From Daphnia pulex (taxonomy: Eukaryota > Arthropoda > Branchiopoda > Diplostraca > Daphniidae), in NCBI RefSeq assembly GCF_021134715.1, contig NC_060026.1, forward strand, positions 15,429,001 to 15,493,000: a stretch of DNA of 64,000 bases, in the 5' to 3' direction. Numbering within the stretch: position 1 is the first letter of the stretch; each line of letters starts with the position of its first letter. Below the pieces are notes generated by a model that did no database searches, was not told the origin of the DNA, and saw only the letters and a list, made by a program, of their open reading frames with translations. Below are positions 24,172 to 45,909 of the stretch, piece by piece. The translations under genes were made by a program, and so were the position numbers.

Positions 24172-24709
24172 GGTAACAACAACAGCAATTCTAATTTTTT
24201 CACAGAATTAGGCACTTGTAACAAAACGTATAATTATAATATACGAATACGAATCAGACAGACATCAGACTACGTGCAACCAGGTCAAAGGTTTTCACTC
24301 GAATCGCCATTAATCATTAAAACAGCCTAAAGGGCCTTGGGGTGTAAAAGGGGTGGTTTCGTAACTTCAAGCATAATGCCGTGCAATATTTCATTGGCAT
24401 ACTTTTTTTTATTGGCTGATGGTATACACTCACAAATCGCGTTTGAACCTCGCTTGATTGCACATGTGATTTTGTAAAATAGTAATATCGTTTTTTAAAA
24501 ATAAGGAAGAAATAAAAGATTATTATTTTTTGTAAAATGACAATTCGAGCGTCGAAATTTTGATTAATGAAGAGATTAAATAAAATCCAATCGTCAAGGA
24601 TCTGCTTTGAACACCTCTACGGATTTTCAAAAACAAGACATACAGACAAAAACAAATGAAAATAGGTTAGTACTTAGTAGGGGGGAAAAAAACGATTGCA
24701 TAGAGCTTT
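24172..24709. other. Promoter/3' flank spacer
   Basis: Lies between the start of the FLYWCH-like gene and the stop of the mosaic protease. No open frame of note and no clear TATA box. Confidence 0.4.
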
Positions 24710-30536
<5,827 letters not shown>

Positions 30537-30772
30537 TTCAAAGAACACAGCAGCAACTTGTAAAAATTCAAAGTGTTTTGGATCGAAGCTGTAATCGCAC
30601 TGGCCCTAACCGCAGCATAAACCGCCAGTGGTTCAATTTTTCTTGATACGAATTGCATCGAGTGTTGCGTCGTGCCAGACGGGCGCTGAGAGTTGCTGGG
30701 TTTTTCTCTCTCTTGGGAACCCAACACTGCACTTGACATTCAATACGTCCCAAGTTTTGTGACGTATACAAA

Positions 30773-31465
30773 CTACATTTTCCAGCCTCTTTTGATGTGA
30801 ACCAGATGCCGGCGTTCATCGGACTCGGCATCCGACTTGACTTCTGACCTTTTCGTCGGTTTGTCTATCTGTTTCGAAATTTTTCCAAGTTCTGCTGCAA
30901 AATACTACGTAAAAGTGACGTATCGGGGAAATAGGCTACACATTTCATTAGACCGGACTTTAAACTGTTGGCTGAATAGAAAACAAAACAATTAAAATAC
31001 TGAAAAATGGCTAAGACGTCCCTAGTACCATGTCGTAATAGGAAAAATAAGTTGCAGAAACTTACAATATTTACTTTCTTGTCCGACTATTAATCTACAG
31101 CTAATTCGATTTTAAATAACGCTTTGCGCTCACTAATAATTTTAATAAAAGAAACAGACTACACGAAAGTTATTCTTTAAAGCACGATGTAAAAGTTTTG
31201 TACCTGCGGCCGTGAAAAATCCATCAGGATTAAGATCAGAATATAGTTCCATTGTGGGTGATGGCATTTCCAGCAGGTAGAATCTCTAGGGCCAAAGTAA
31301 CAATTAAGAAATTAAGAAATAGATCAATTAAGAAATCGATTTGGTCGGATACCTTCCAGGACGATTGATGATAAATGCGTCAAAGTTCTTCTGTGGATTA
31401 ATAGCAGAAAATTCGGCCCAGTGTGTGTGTGCCAAAGCGAATCGCTGTTTCTTTGCACTTAAAAC
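30773..31465 (-). CDS. Small gene of unknown function (5' exons not found)
   Basis: Three exons (31353-31465, 31204-31283, 30773-30894) join in frame to 104 codons plus stop. They begin VLSAKKQRFALAHTHWAEFS, pass through FIINRPGRFYLLEMPSPTME and end in a charged tail HLVHIKRGWKM. Composition, splice signals (ACTAG and CTAGAG acceptors, gtatcc and gtacaa donors) and exact frame support coding. I recognise no family. No start codon or upstream exon could be assigned between 31466 and the coronin stop at 31760, so either the first exons are short or these are alternative 3' exons of the coronin transcript on the same strand. The stop lies about 240 bases upstream of the protease start codon, so this gene's 3' end overlaps the protease promoter/5' UTR region. 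Confidence 0.6.
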
Positions 31466-31759
31466 CTAGTCTTAAAATTGTTCCAAGTCTTAAACATATA
31501 TGAAACTAGAGATGTGTATGTCTTATGATTTTTTTCCCGTTTAAATTCGGTATATATTGCATAAAGATAGTAAATACTAAATTAACATATTTTAAATTGC
31601 ACTTTGCACTGTACATAGAATGACAAATAGTACTTCTTTAAATAAAAAAAAATTGTTGCGTGATTATCGAATACTACGATAATCACAGTGATTATAGAAA
31701 TAATCGGAATAGCACAATCGGATTATCGACTAATAGCACTGTAAGTTGAACTGACATAA

Positions 31760-34309
<2,550 letters not shown>

Positions 34310-36541
34310 GTTCCTGTTGCTAAATATAAATTATTCACCTACATAGAATATAAATAAGACACATGAGACAGGGCATCGAGTACGACCTTGAACGTCTATG
34401 ATCCGAAAACAAACTATTCATGCAGGCCTATCTAGGTAAGAACGAGACATTGAGTTCAACATACAGCGTAATGCGACGTGACATACCTGAAATAAAGTTG
34501 TTATCCGACTAACAATACTAGAAATTAACACTAGAATTAAAAATCACTGTATTAAATATTAATGGTGGACAGCTGATACGAGAGACACGAGTCACACGAA
34601 CGACCTGTGAAGATTGATGCATGAGTAATGAGCTAGGCCTAAGGGTGACTTTGATCGATTCAAAAGCCCTCTACCGTTGACAGGTGTTAATAATTTCTTT
34701 GACGTTGAATTGAAAACTTTTAAGTAAAGGTGGCGTGATTAACATAACTATTTAGCTATGCTATTTTTAAAAGCAAATTTTCATCGATTACAAGTTAGCG
34801 TGAAACTTTCCAGAACAAAGTCGTGTTTGAATGTATAATTCTTGCGTGTTCTTCGCCTCTTTGGCAGAGCCCGATACTATATTCACTTTTTATACCTCAA
34901 TCAAACCGAAAACAGAAACTAGTTTAGTAGTTTTTTTCTACATCCATGTCATGTTTCTTATGTTGTGATAAATGGATAAACGGGTTTCACAAGAGACTTG
35001 TTGTCAAGCTTTTGCATCTTCCTTATTCAAACAAAAACTAGGCAGGAGTTTGAATTGCATCGTTCAGTCGTTCTATCTTTACTTACAAAACAGAGAAAGC
35101 TAACAACACCCAGATTGAAACGAGCGCTGCGCAAGTGCCAATAAGAATCTTTTTTCATGCATAAACATTTTCCAACTTTTGAACAAAAAAAGAGACGGTA
35201 TTTTTCGGTCACCTGAAAGAAGACGGGAATCGCTGGTTAAATTCCTTATTGGGTACTACAAGGACAGAGAGTTGACGACAAACCCAATATGTGTGTCAAT
35301 TGCCTCAATACGTGGAGCGTACAACAACTTCCTTAATCAAAAAGAAATTCGGGATTTGTCGTGCAGAACTGCAGACGGAATTCCCTTAAAAAAAATAGTT
35401 CCATCGTCTGGAAATTCCCGGATTTTTATGTTTGAAACTCTGCAATAAAAAAAAATTTCTCGATGATTAATTAATAGATTTCATCGTGAAAAAGTCAAGG
35501 CCATTCTGCTGATTCTGAAAGGACAAAAAAATCGAGATTCCCACGACTGAGCGATTTAACCGCGGGATTGCGACCAGTTTTCCAGGTAGACAGACACGCA
35601 AGGTTCTTCACTCAAGATAAGGTTTTTTAAAATGTAGTGCGCCCTGATCACGACTCGTCTAATCAGTGGCGGGTTAAAAGAATTAAAAATTGTGCGGAAA
35701 ACTGCTGTTGGAACTCATTTGTCTTGTAAACTAACCGTAAAGATTAGTCGATTGCCATGCAAATTAGATTCTTATAAAATAAAGAACGTTCATTTCGTAT
35801 ATAATCGAGAGGAAACAAGTTAGCAGATTCAAATCTATTCAAAGAAAAATAATCTAAGAATTCTCGCTAATAAACTATCGGGGTGTAACGCAGGCCTATC
35901 CCACTAGAATCTTAGCTGACAACGTTTTCAATAAACTTTGATTTCCAAGAAACTAACGGTGCATCGAGGACACTGTCTATCGAAGGATCGGTCTTATTAC
36001 CAGTTCTTTGAAGTGGAACACTGAACCATCAAAAAGTCGAACGGAACTGTGAATAACCAAACTGCGCGCCACATTTAAAAAAGAAACGGAGCGCATAAGT
36101 TTCCTACAACAGATTGCTGGACAAAAGGTCTGTCAAACATTTATTAGATCTTTTAGAATTAAGCATTATTTGTCACTTGTTGGTAACGCATAAAATTCCC
36201 GGCAGTATAGACTTTGTTTTGTACAGACGCTATCGATCGTGACTCGCTCTTCTTCCTTATGGCTGGCTACTTTTTACCCTACTATCGATCTTTTTTAACC
36301 GGTCTAGGATAATGAGTTGTCCAAAACCGGATCGCCACTACTCGGACAGCTCGTCTTTTTTGACAGTCAAAAGTTGAACGCAAGGTAAAAAGACGAAAAA
36401 GAATACTAAAGACGAAGCCCATCGCGTTTTCTACTCAGAAAGTCATAGATGGCTGTTGAGTCCAGCAGCAAGAGACAAACGATTTAACAATTATTTTTCA
36501 TCCGTTCCGGGGGAATAGAGAGAAACCAAAAAAAGATAAAA
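34310..36541. other. Coronin 5' region and intergenic spacer
   Basis: 34310-34600 likely holds non-coding 5' exon sequence of coronin: an ATTTAG acceptor sits just before the start codon. The rest is AT-rich with no supported gene; an open frame at 35179-35448 has no recognisable motif. Confidence 0.45.
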
Positions 36542-38624
36542 ATGTTACTGCCATTGATCATTCTCAGTCTGATTTTGATTCAACTTCCAACCAACAGCAG
36601 TGCGTTCAACAATAGTGAAGTTATTGGACGAAGTGGGCGACAGAAGAATTATTACGGGAGAATGGATCCGTCACTCTATTACATGAATTATAATCCGCTC
36701 AGACCTTATTGGTTCTACAGGCCGCCCTATTCTGGTAAGGACTTTAATTTATTCTGATTAACGTGTTATTTAACAATTGAATTGACTGTAACATTTTGTG
36801 ATGGGATGGCTGATTCGGATAGATAACATTGGTGGTAGAATCATTGACCCTGTCCAAGGTAGGTCCCGATTATCCAGCCGACTGGGACCACCAATAATAG
36901 ACGAAGTGCTAGGTAAGAATACATCAATTCAAGCTGATATTGGTGAAAATTCACATTTTCCGATTGATTAGAGGAAGAAATATCGAGTCGATTTCTGGGT
37001 AAACCGGCAAAGAAACAAGGCAACACTCAAGGAAATTCGTTTTTCTCCATGAGAAACCCGTTGGCGACTTATACGCCATGTCAATCGACCAACGCCGAAG
37101 AAGATGGAATTTGTCTGGCCGGGCCCGTTTGTTCATTCTACGGAGGACGAGCGGTATTTGATTTGCTCATAATTAAACTGTATACAAATATTTAGAATAA
37201 TTAAAACTGGTTGTTGTCTTTTGATTTGCAAAAGACTGGCGGCAATTGTCGGAGAGCGTCGACGTGTTGCGTCAGTGAGTATTATAACATTTTCTAGATT
37301 ATGCAATTGAACTCTGTTCTATTTCACATTTGCCAACTTATACGCTGGCAATATTCAGATGAGGTCACCAAGTGCGGTGCTCTGGTTACGCTCAACAACA
37401 CGTATTGGCAAGCTCCCGCGGCAGTCAGCTCGGAAAGTACTTGCGGATTAACGGTGAAAATGGACAGGACTTTGATTGAACAACGAGCAACCACTTGCCA
37501 ATTACGGTAATTGGCCTATTCATTTTTGTTTTTAATTAAAAGAGATTTTAATTGATTGATTGATTATTTCTTTGCAGACTTGATTTCATTTCCTTCTCAA
37601 TTTCGCAACCCAATTCTCAGTCCGTTTGCAACACCGACAGTTTCCAAGTGGCCGGAGCCATCAACAAAGTGCCAATCATTTGCGGAGACAACGACGGTCA
37701 ACACAGTAAGAACAATTGAATCCAATAATCTGATTAATTACTAAAATTATTTCATTTTTTTTTTCAGTGTTTTTATCACTTCCGTATGCCGCCACTAGTG
37801 TTCAATTAATTTTCACGTTCGGGACTTCAACCGTTCCGCGCAACTGGAGAATCAAAATTGCTATGCTACCCTGCGGTGCCGACTACCTTGGTATTTTATT
37901 TCATCCATTTCCTCGTTAATTATTTATAACCTAATTTTGGTGAAATTAATCAGCTCCCAGCGAATGTCTGCAGTATTTTACAACGGCAATCGGTTCGGTG
38001 CAGACGTTCAACTGGAAAGACGTTGCCACCGGCACTTCGACACGCCAACTTGCCAATCAGGATTATTACATTTGTTTCAGGACGGAATTGGTTAACAAGC
38101 AGGTATAAATCAATTTATTTTTTATCTTTAATGTTTCAACTAACAACTAATTTTAAACAATTGACTATAGTCGAGTGCACAGGTGGCCACAGTTCTTTGC
38201 ATCCAGGAATGTCAGACGTCATCTGCCAAAGCCTTTAGCGTCTCCGGAATGAATTTCGGACGGAGCCAGACAACAGAGGATGCGGCATGCAGCAACGACT
38301 ACGTGCTATTCCCCGGTGGATTCAGTTATCCGGTGACGACGCCACTCAATCCGCGCGATCGTTTCTGCGGAACGCTATTCGCCCAGCGCGCCGATACGGA
38401 TACGCCGCAAACTATTTGCAGTGAGTTTAATTTTTCAAATGCGCATTTGACTTGGTCGGAATATTTTTTATTTAAAAAATTTTTATTTCATAATTTCAGC
38501 CACGGTGAAACCCTTTCGAATGTTTTACAAAACAAACGGCGACGAGACACTGACGGCGACAGTCGACGCTTTCGCAACCGGCAATTTGGGATTCTGTTTA
38601 ACATTCGAGCACAGGTTGACATAG
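36542..38624 (+). CDS. Secreted CUB-like protein, tandem paralogue A
   Basis: Ten exons (36542-36734, 36823-36912, 36972-37153, 37235-37274, 37359-37506, 37578-37705, 37768-37890, 37954-38102, 38171-38420, 38500-38624) sum to 1428 nt, 475 residues. Signal peptide MLLPLIILSLILIQLPTNSS, a Tyr/Pro-rich segment (MNYNPLRPYWFYRPP), then a cysteine module of the form C...G.C....C...GG..(T)GGNC.....CC (CLAGPVCSFYGGRA and GGNCRRASTCCV) that often precedes CUB-like domains in arthropods. The CUB-like half begins CGALVTLNNTYWQAP and keeps CGLTVKMD, CNTDSFQVAGAINKVPIICG and the end FCLTFEHRL. Extracellular; function unknown. Paralogues B and C follow in the same orientation. Confidence 0.85.
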
Positions 38625-40089
38625 GATCGCTAATTTAGGAGGACCTAAATATATATTATGCAATTATTTTTTTTTTAGACATTTTTGATTGATTTGCTAT
38701 GTACAATAATAACCACTAGCCCGAGGCTCTTGAGGCATTATTTCCATCGAGCAAATAAGAAATCGACAAATTATAACTGAGACTTTTATTTTACGAACAA
38801 TTAACATGATCTAAATTTGATAATTTATCCTTACAATACCGAATGTTTTCTGACTTGCCGAGTGAGTTGTTTAAAATCCCCCCAAAATCAGTAAAAAAAA
38901 AAATGTTGGACTATTTGTGTTTCGAATAATAATATACTACGAATGAGAATATGACAAGAATATAAAAGAAGGACTTGTTTGATTTGGGAATTTTTCAAAA
39001 AGTGGGGCATCTCTATTTTGTTTTGTCTTCCGCAATTGGAAATTAAAAAAAAAAAACGTGAGTCTAACCAAATAAAGCTGTTGACCCTTGGAGAGAGCAT
39101 AAACAAGACGTTCAAACAGGCTGTCTGTGCGTGACAGTCGCGCAGCAATTGTACAAATGACCTAAATTCGGCTCAAAAGTCCATCCGTGCACAGTTGGTT
39201 ACTACTTCTTTTTTTGATTTGTCATCTAATATGGTCCTTTGAATCCAGTTCCTATTTTTGTTTTTGTTTTATTTGGTTTGGCCTGCAACAGATAATACGC
39301 ACATAACGGAATTGGAGACGAAAGCAACAAAAACAGGCTATATATACTCGTTTGAATGCCATCTGCCCATATATTATTGTAATGAATTCGATTTTTTTTT
39401 AAAGTTGGGTGGAACACGCGACGCCAATCGTTGAATTCAGAAAAATTTATCGTCTTATTGTCTACAAACGAATATTACGTGCGGATACGCCCTTAAACCT
39501 ATTGCTGTTTGTTTTTTACCTCTGACATTTTATTTGTGGACGTATTGGATAAATACTGTCGTCCGTATTTCAAAAGTAAAAATGTCAGTTTGAATTCCAG
39601 TCAGCAATTTGAGGTTTATAAGGTGTAACACCGGGTGAAAACCAGTCGAGACCTTATCTTTCCGCATCACCACCCATTGATATTAAATCCATAAAGAAAA
39701 GAAAACTCTTTTTTAAAAACGAATTCGAATCCCTCTGAATTGCGTCATGTGTTACTCGTTTAAAATCTGACAAAAAGAAGAAGGCCAGAAAATATAGAGT
39801 TGACCATCTTTTCCACAGATATACCGTTCACACATCCATTCCTAAATGCAAACAGGTTTCGATGTATGGTTCATGTTATACACCTTATTTAGATTAGACT
39901 ACTTATTTCCGACTGGATATTCATCAAACTAAATATTTGACAAGTATTCAATCACTGGGGAAATGTTATTAGCTAATCCTTTTTAGCAAACAAAAGGATT
40001 CAATTGATTTCGTCGACATGCGCACTTGTGTTCTCACGGACCCAAGTGACCTGACGACTTTTAAGAATAATCAAAAAAGGAAAAACAAA
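38625..40089. other. Intergenic spacer
   Basis: No gene seen. Short open frames only, with long A runs near 39045 and a T run near 39390. Confidence 0.5.
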
Positions 40090-41060
40090 ATACCTGCCGG
40101 TGTGGCGGCAGTTCCCTCATCATAAAATGTTCTGATTGCACTTTGATTGGAAAAAGTTCAAATATTTTCAAATTTGATTGTCAGCCCACGGTACAAAACC
40201 GGGCCTGATCTGCACTTCGTTCAAAAAATGAGTTATTTTAAAATGAACGTTTACTAAGAAAAATAAAAACGGTAAGAGAAAACAGTTCATCCGGTCAAAA
40301 GGCCTAGCTCAGAAATAATCATATGTCACGCCACCAATAGCCAAAAGGGAAGAATGGAGATAGATATTTGTCCTACCTTTAAGCCTGGGAAATACGGCCA
40401 GGTAACCACAGGTGCTCCGTTCACCCGCTGGTAAGTTGAATCCACCAGGCGGAATAGGAAAAAGGGCGTCCTCGTGAATACACCCACATTCACATACGGA
40501 TGCTGTTTATCTAAAGAAAAAAGAAAAATGGGTTACGTAAAATATTGACAGGAACAAGCTAGTAAAAAAAATTGAAAATTAAGCACTGGGTAAACTCTTA
40601 TGGTTATTAAAGAATTGAAGGTTTACATGTAATTCATGGTGTGAGTCATGCATCACTGAAATAGCTAGCAGGCCACCAAAATAAAAGTCACGAAAATGAT
40701 TTTACCCAATCAACCCAAAAAGAAAAGAAATTGTTGCCGATGACAGGCCAAATAGCAGCACAAGCAAAACTTGAATGTCTTGTGGGTTATGATGGCTGGC
40801 TCAGGCCTAAAATCTACACAAAAGAAAAGGTTAACCAAGTTGAAACAAATTGCCAAGCATCGACAGGGGACTGCTTACATGATAAATGCCTGTCAGGAAG
40901 TACGGTAACATTTCACCAAATTTAGAACAAGTTCAACTCTTTTAATTTAAGCCCCCATAATTATTCTATATTTGTATTCTTGGTTTAATAATACCTTCCA
41001 AACAGCATGTGAGTGGAGAGCATGGAGAGTCTCGTGACTTTTTCGAAACTTTAAAACAAA
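40090..41060 (-). repeat. Structured dispersed repeat, copy 2 (reverse)
   Basis: Reverse-complement copy of the element at 6571-7600 and 60815-62010. The hairpin GCCTGG...CCAGGC and the AAAG|gtagga junction are kept near 40372-40410. The right arm of the larger hairpin (GTGGGTGTATTCACGAG) is kept near 40475-40490, but its left arm has diverged. A further shared piece reads CTGCCGCCACACCGG on the minus strand near 40100, also present at 61988-62003. Confidence 0.75.
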
Positions 41061-42152
41061 ACGAAAGCAGATTGCAGACGACACTCAATATTCTAATTAG
41101 CCGTTTAAGATATCGATAGTAATTATTAAAAATCGACCTCCCCCCACATAAAAGATCTGAATTATATTTGTATCTGATTTTCTGATATGTAGTTCGTCTC
41201 AATAAAAGTAAACATAAAACTGTACTACGACTTACCCTCTCATTGGTGTTTCTAGAATTTTCAATTTGGAATATAAAGAATGCAGTGTCAGGAAACGCGA
41301 AAACATTCCAAGGTAAGAATTTCAGGTCATCCTTTTAATTTTATTCACGATAATAAAGTAAAACATTTGAAAGGGGAAAAAAAGCTGTGGCGAATTTATG
41401 ACACATTTCCTTAGAATGTATGGGAACAAGATAACCTCCAATTTGCTTAACTAAATTAAACGCGTGTTCCGGATGTTCCAATTGTTCCGGGATTAGGCCA
41501 AACCCAGCACGAAGCCACCCAACAGGAAAAAGAGTCGGGGTGAAAAATTATTTTGCCAAATTCCCAATCATATAAGAAAACCTGAAATGCAAATTAGGAT
41601 ATCACGTCCGGCAATACTTCCGCTTTTCACATATAGTAATGACGCAATCTTATACAATGCGACACTTACCGAATTCGGAATTTAGAGCGCAACCACGTCG
41701 ACCTTTCGTCCAATAATATTTATAGCCAAAAGGGAAATTCCCAACCAAATTTCGATGAAAACGATAAAGTTTACGACAGATGGACAAAGGGGGGACAAAA
41801 AAAAATGAGGCCAAATGAGAACCGAATATCTTCATCGTTCCAATTTTTCGGGGTCGATTTTTTTACTGAAATTTTAAAACATCAGGTATATATGCTCACG
41901 TGTAACCGGTCCTCGGCTCGGTGGAATAAGAGCAACGATGTGTGTTCCGAAAAAACCTGTTCTGCTCGCTCAAAAAAACCTGGGCAATGACTGGAAGAAA
42001 ATCCCAAAGTATAACTTATAAGACTTGGATGTCGTTGCATCTTTTGTCACAGATAGACGCAGATCGCTGGGGCGTCCAGCAGACACTCAATTGTTATTTT
42101 TTTGTTATTCCAAACCATTCAAAAACGAAATCATTTTAAAAAGAAAATCAAA
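41061..42152. other. Intergenic spacer and CUB-like gene B promoter region
   Basis: No gene seen. AT-rich with several short A runs. Confidence 0.45.
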
Positions 42153-44224
42153 ATGTTGTTATCGGGTCTACCGCCGTTGATCGTTTTCAGTGTCGTATTA
42201 ATCATCATTACCGGAACTAGTGCGTTCGACAATAGTGAGGATGAAGTTATTGAACAGGATCGTCACCATGACGACTACGCGTCGCAACCTTCTTATTTCA
42301 TCCGCACCAGCATCCATCCGTTCAAGCGCTACTGGATGAATCGACCACCAACTTTCGCCGGTGAGTCTATATCAATTTCAAAACTTAATTCAATTGGAAA
42401 ACCATTTCATTCTCTGTATTATAACAGAAAGTCGAAGCAGCGAAGGTGAAATCATCGAAGCCTCTGCTGAAGAAAGAGCCCGGATGTTGAACAGATTCAA
42501 ACCTTCCAGCAAACGAGTAGTCCCTGTTGTCGATTCCGGTAAATAATTAATAAATCCATCCAAAATTAATTTGTTATTCCAGATTTTAAATTTTCCTCCG
42601 GCTCAGGTGATGACGATCTGCTATCGAGTCGTTTCCTCACTCGGATTCAATCCAAGAGCAACAAGAATAAAAAGAACGGCAACAGTAACGCGCCCAGCTT
42701 TTTCGCCCGGATGAGAAACATGAATCCGCTGTCGACTTTTATGCCGTGCGAGGCCACGACCGGCAAAGAAGGCGGAGTCTGCCTACCGTCGCCCGTCTGC
42801 TCCTTTTACGGCGGACGGGCCGTCGATGGCGATTGCAACATGGCCTCATCCTGCTGCATCAGTGAGTTCATCCTAATCAGCAATTAATTTGTTATACATT
42901 AAACGGCCAATTGTTTAAATCTAGACGAGGTGGAAAAGTGCGGAGCGCTGGTGACGCTCAACAACACTTACTGGCAAGCGCCGGCCGCTGTGAGTTCGGG
43001 CAGCAGTTGCGGGTTGACGGTCAAGCTGGACGAGAACCTGGTCGAGCAGAAGAAGGCCATCTGCCAGATAAGGTAATAGATACATCAACCCAGCAACTAT
43101 ATTTGTGTGCTAAATTAAGTGAATGTGGCCGGCCCTTTTTTGAATGCGATAGACTGGATTTCATCTCCTTTTTGATCGAGCAACCCAACGAGCAGTCCGT
43201 CTGCAGTGTGGACAGTTTCCAAGTGGCCGGCGCCATCAATAAAGTGCCCGTCATTTGCGGTGACAACGACGGACAACACAGTATAATAACAAAATTAATT
43301 TGAAAAATGTTGAGGGGAAATTTGAGTTTTGAATTTTGTCCGTTTAGTGTATTTGACGCTCCCGCGTGACGCCACCAGCGCCCAGTTGATTATGACGTTC
43401 GGCACTTCGACCATCCCTCGTTTCTGGCGAATCAAGATCGCCATGCTGCCCTGCGATTCCGATTATTTGGGTAGACGCGTGACCGACATTTCTAATATCA
43501 GTTGTTTGTCAAGTCGTCTATACAATATCCCGTTACAGCCCCGGACGAGTGCCTGCAGTATTTCACGTCGACGGTCGGCTCGATCGTCACATTCAACTGG
43601 AAGGACACCACCTCGAGGACCACACGTCAACTGGCCAATCAGGATTATTACATGTGTTTCAGGACAGAATTGGTGCACAGACAAGCGGTAATAATTTAGT
43701 TATTTGGATGGATTCATTCCCTGACGTCATATAATACCAATTGGGAAATCAAATATAGGCCAGCGCCCAGGTAGCGACGACATTGTGTCTCTCACATTGT
43801 CAAGTGTCCAGCGGCTTACCGTTCAGCCTGTCGGGCGATGCTGAGCCGCCGACTAGCCAATCGATTGGCGATGAGTCGTGCAGCAACGACTATATCGTCT
43901 TCCCTGGCGGATACAGTTTCCCGCCGACCGTTCCGGTCAAGCAGCGAGATCGTTTCTGTGGATCCATCCTGTCGCAGGCCGAATCGGGCACCTTGCCCCA
44001 AACGATTTGCAGTCAGTTATTTTTTTAATTAATTATTTATAAATTTGAAATTATTTTGGCGCTAAAACAATTGTTTTTCAAATTTGGCGCGCATAGGTTC
44101 AGCCAAGCCGTTCCGGTTGCTCTACCGGACAAACAGCGACGAAACGTTAACTCCGGCGACGGATCCTAATCCGCTTTTGGGCAATCAAGGATTCTGTTTA
44201 AAATACGAGCAAAGGTTATCCTAG
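42153..44224 (+). CDS. Secreted CUB-like protein, tandem paralogue B
   Basis: Nine exons (42153-42360, 42428-42538, 42583-42861, 42925-43072, 43153-43280, 43348-43470, 43539-43687, 43759-44011, 44097-44224) sum to 1527 nt, 508 residues. Same layout as paralogue A: signal peptide MLLSGLPPLIVFSVVLIIIT, the motif HPFKRYWMNRPP, cysteine module (CLPSPVCSFYGGRAVDGDCN, then SCC), and a CUB-like region with CGALVTLNNTYWQAP, CSVDSFQVAGAINKVPVICG and the end FCLKYEQRLS. It lacks the intron that splits the cysteine module in A and C, and its amino-terminal linker is longer and acidic. Its GC content is higher than that of its neighbours. Extracellular; function unknown. Confidence 0.87.
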
Positions 44225-45909
44225 GAAATGAGATAGCCGCGCGGGAAATTTGAAATCGTTAATTATTTAAAAAATATTATTTGATCGCCAAGGATGAGAA
44301 GCTATTCAATCACACCAACCCTCACGTATATCGAGCGCGTTAAACAATTTGATCAAAAATACAAATCTAATTTATTCTTAGGCCATTTTATGGATGACGT
44401 GTTGTGACTAACACATGCGCAATTTGATTATTACATGTTCTGTCCAATATTATTTGTGTCGATGTTATCCCAAGATAAATAACCCCACCAGTTATAATTT
44501 TTTCGTTTTATTATTACATCTTTGTTCTAAATTAAGTATTGCGCAAACAGGGGAGGGGGTTAATGGATTAATTCCGAACGCACTAGCGCAGATCGACAGT
44601 CGGGCCGTTGCAATCAGGTTTTATTTGTTTCTTTTGCTTTTGTTATAGAGTCACATTTTTTTGTCAAAGTATAGGATGGCGGGTGAACCCTTTCGTCGTG
44701 ATGGTCAAACACCAATCCCGTTTCAAATTCCTTGTTTGGAATTTTTTTCCAAAAAAGAATTGTGACAAAGAACAAGTCAAGCCCCCAAGGTGAGTTCCTT
44801 GACAGTCAGGAAGAGCTTTTACACATCAACTTTTGCTAAGGTCGTTAACCTTCATCTTGATTTGCCTGTTGTAATAGATATAATTCTGATTTGACGTAAT
44901 AACTTCTTTATAGAATGAAAACAGGCTTCAATTGTAATAGCTGTAGGACTGCCGATGCGCGATGATTGCAATCAGTAGGAGAAATAACAATTAAGGCGAC
45001 TTCTGATCTATGTTAATCAGGTTGAAAAACTGAATTCTGTTTTGAACCGGTTGTTCGGTATACTTAGCGTCGCTACAAGGAAGTAGAGACGACAAGAGAT
45101 TATATGGGCCAAGTTGCAGGCCAAGTGACATTCCAGCCAATGACCCAAGTTGTCTAGGAAGCACCTACTTTTCTTCCCCCTCAAGTTCAAATATTCATGT
45201 CAACTATATCAAATCAATTTGTCAACGTTATCTCGTTTAACATCTTATACTTTCAAGCTTATTATATAGCTGGAAGCGGAATATTGATTTTAAAAGTTTG
45301 AATTTGGCGCTCTTGGCGCTCTTTTATATTTGACGGGCTTTGAATGGACGAAAGTTGTGAGCCCAAAAGAAGCGAGAGTGTATTTAGAAACACTTGCCAG
45401 AATCTGAAAGTAGTTTCGATTTGTACACAAGTTATAGTCTCTTGTTCACTTTTAATCGAATGAAGTTGGTGATCGAAACTTATTCCTATATAATTCATTC
45501 CGTAATAAAAGTTAGGATATCTTTTCATGTCAATCATAACAGGATATTATACTAATGACTAATACCGACCTGCGTCGTCTCTCTGAACATCGTGGAACAC
45601 AAAAAAGATAAAGTTGAGAAACTTGATATTCCACCAGGCCAGCACAGTCAAATTCCAAAAAATCGGTGCAATGAACTTTGTCAATTTCGTCGCCATCCAG
45701 TTTTTTCCCACGCGTAGCACAGGAACCAGAATAAGAATAAAAACCCTGGAGCGAAAAATAGAAAGGCAAAGTTCCGAACACGTCCGCAGCGCAATAATAT
45801 AGTAGTAGAGATGCTATACTATATACTTTGAAGAGTCAACCCCTTAGCATATTTGTCGACAGACAGAAGAAGATCGCGGTCACGTACAGCAACATCGTCT
45901 TATAACAAG
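44225..45909. other. Spacer between CUB-like genes B and C
   Basis: No gene seen. The final 150 bases hold ATATAGTAGTAGAG and CTATACTATATAC, AT-rich motifs that could include the core promoter of gene C. Confidence 0.45.
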
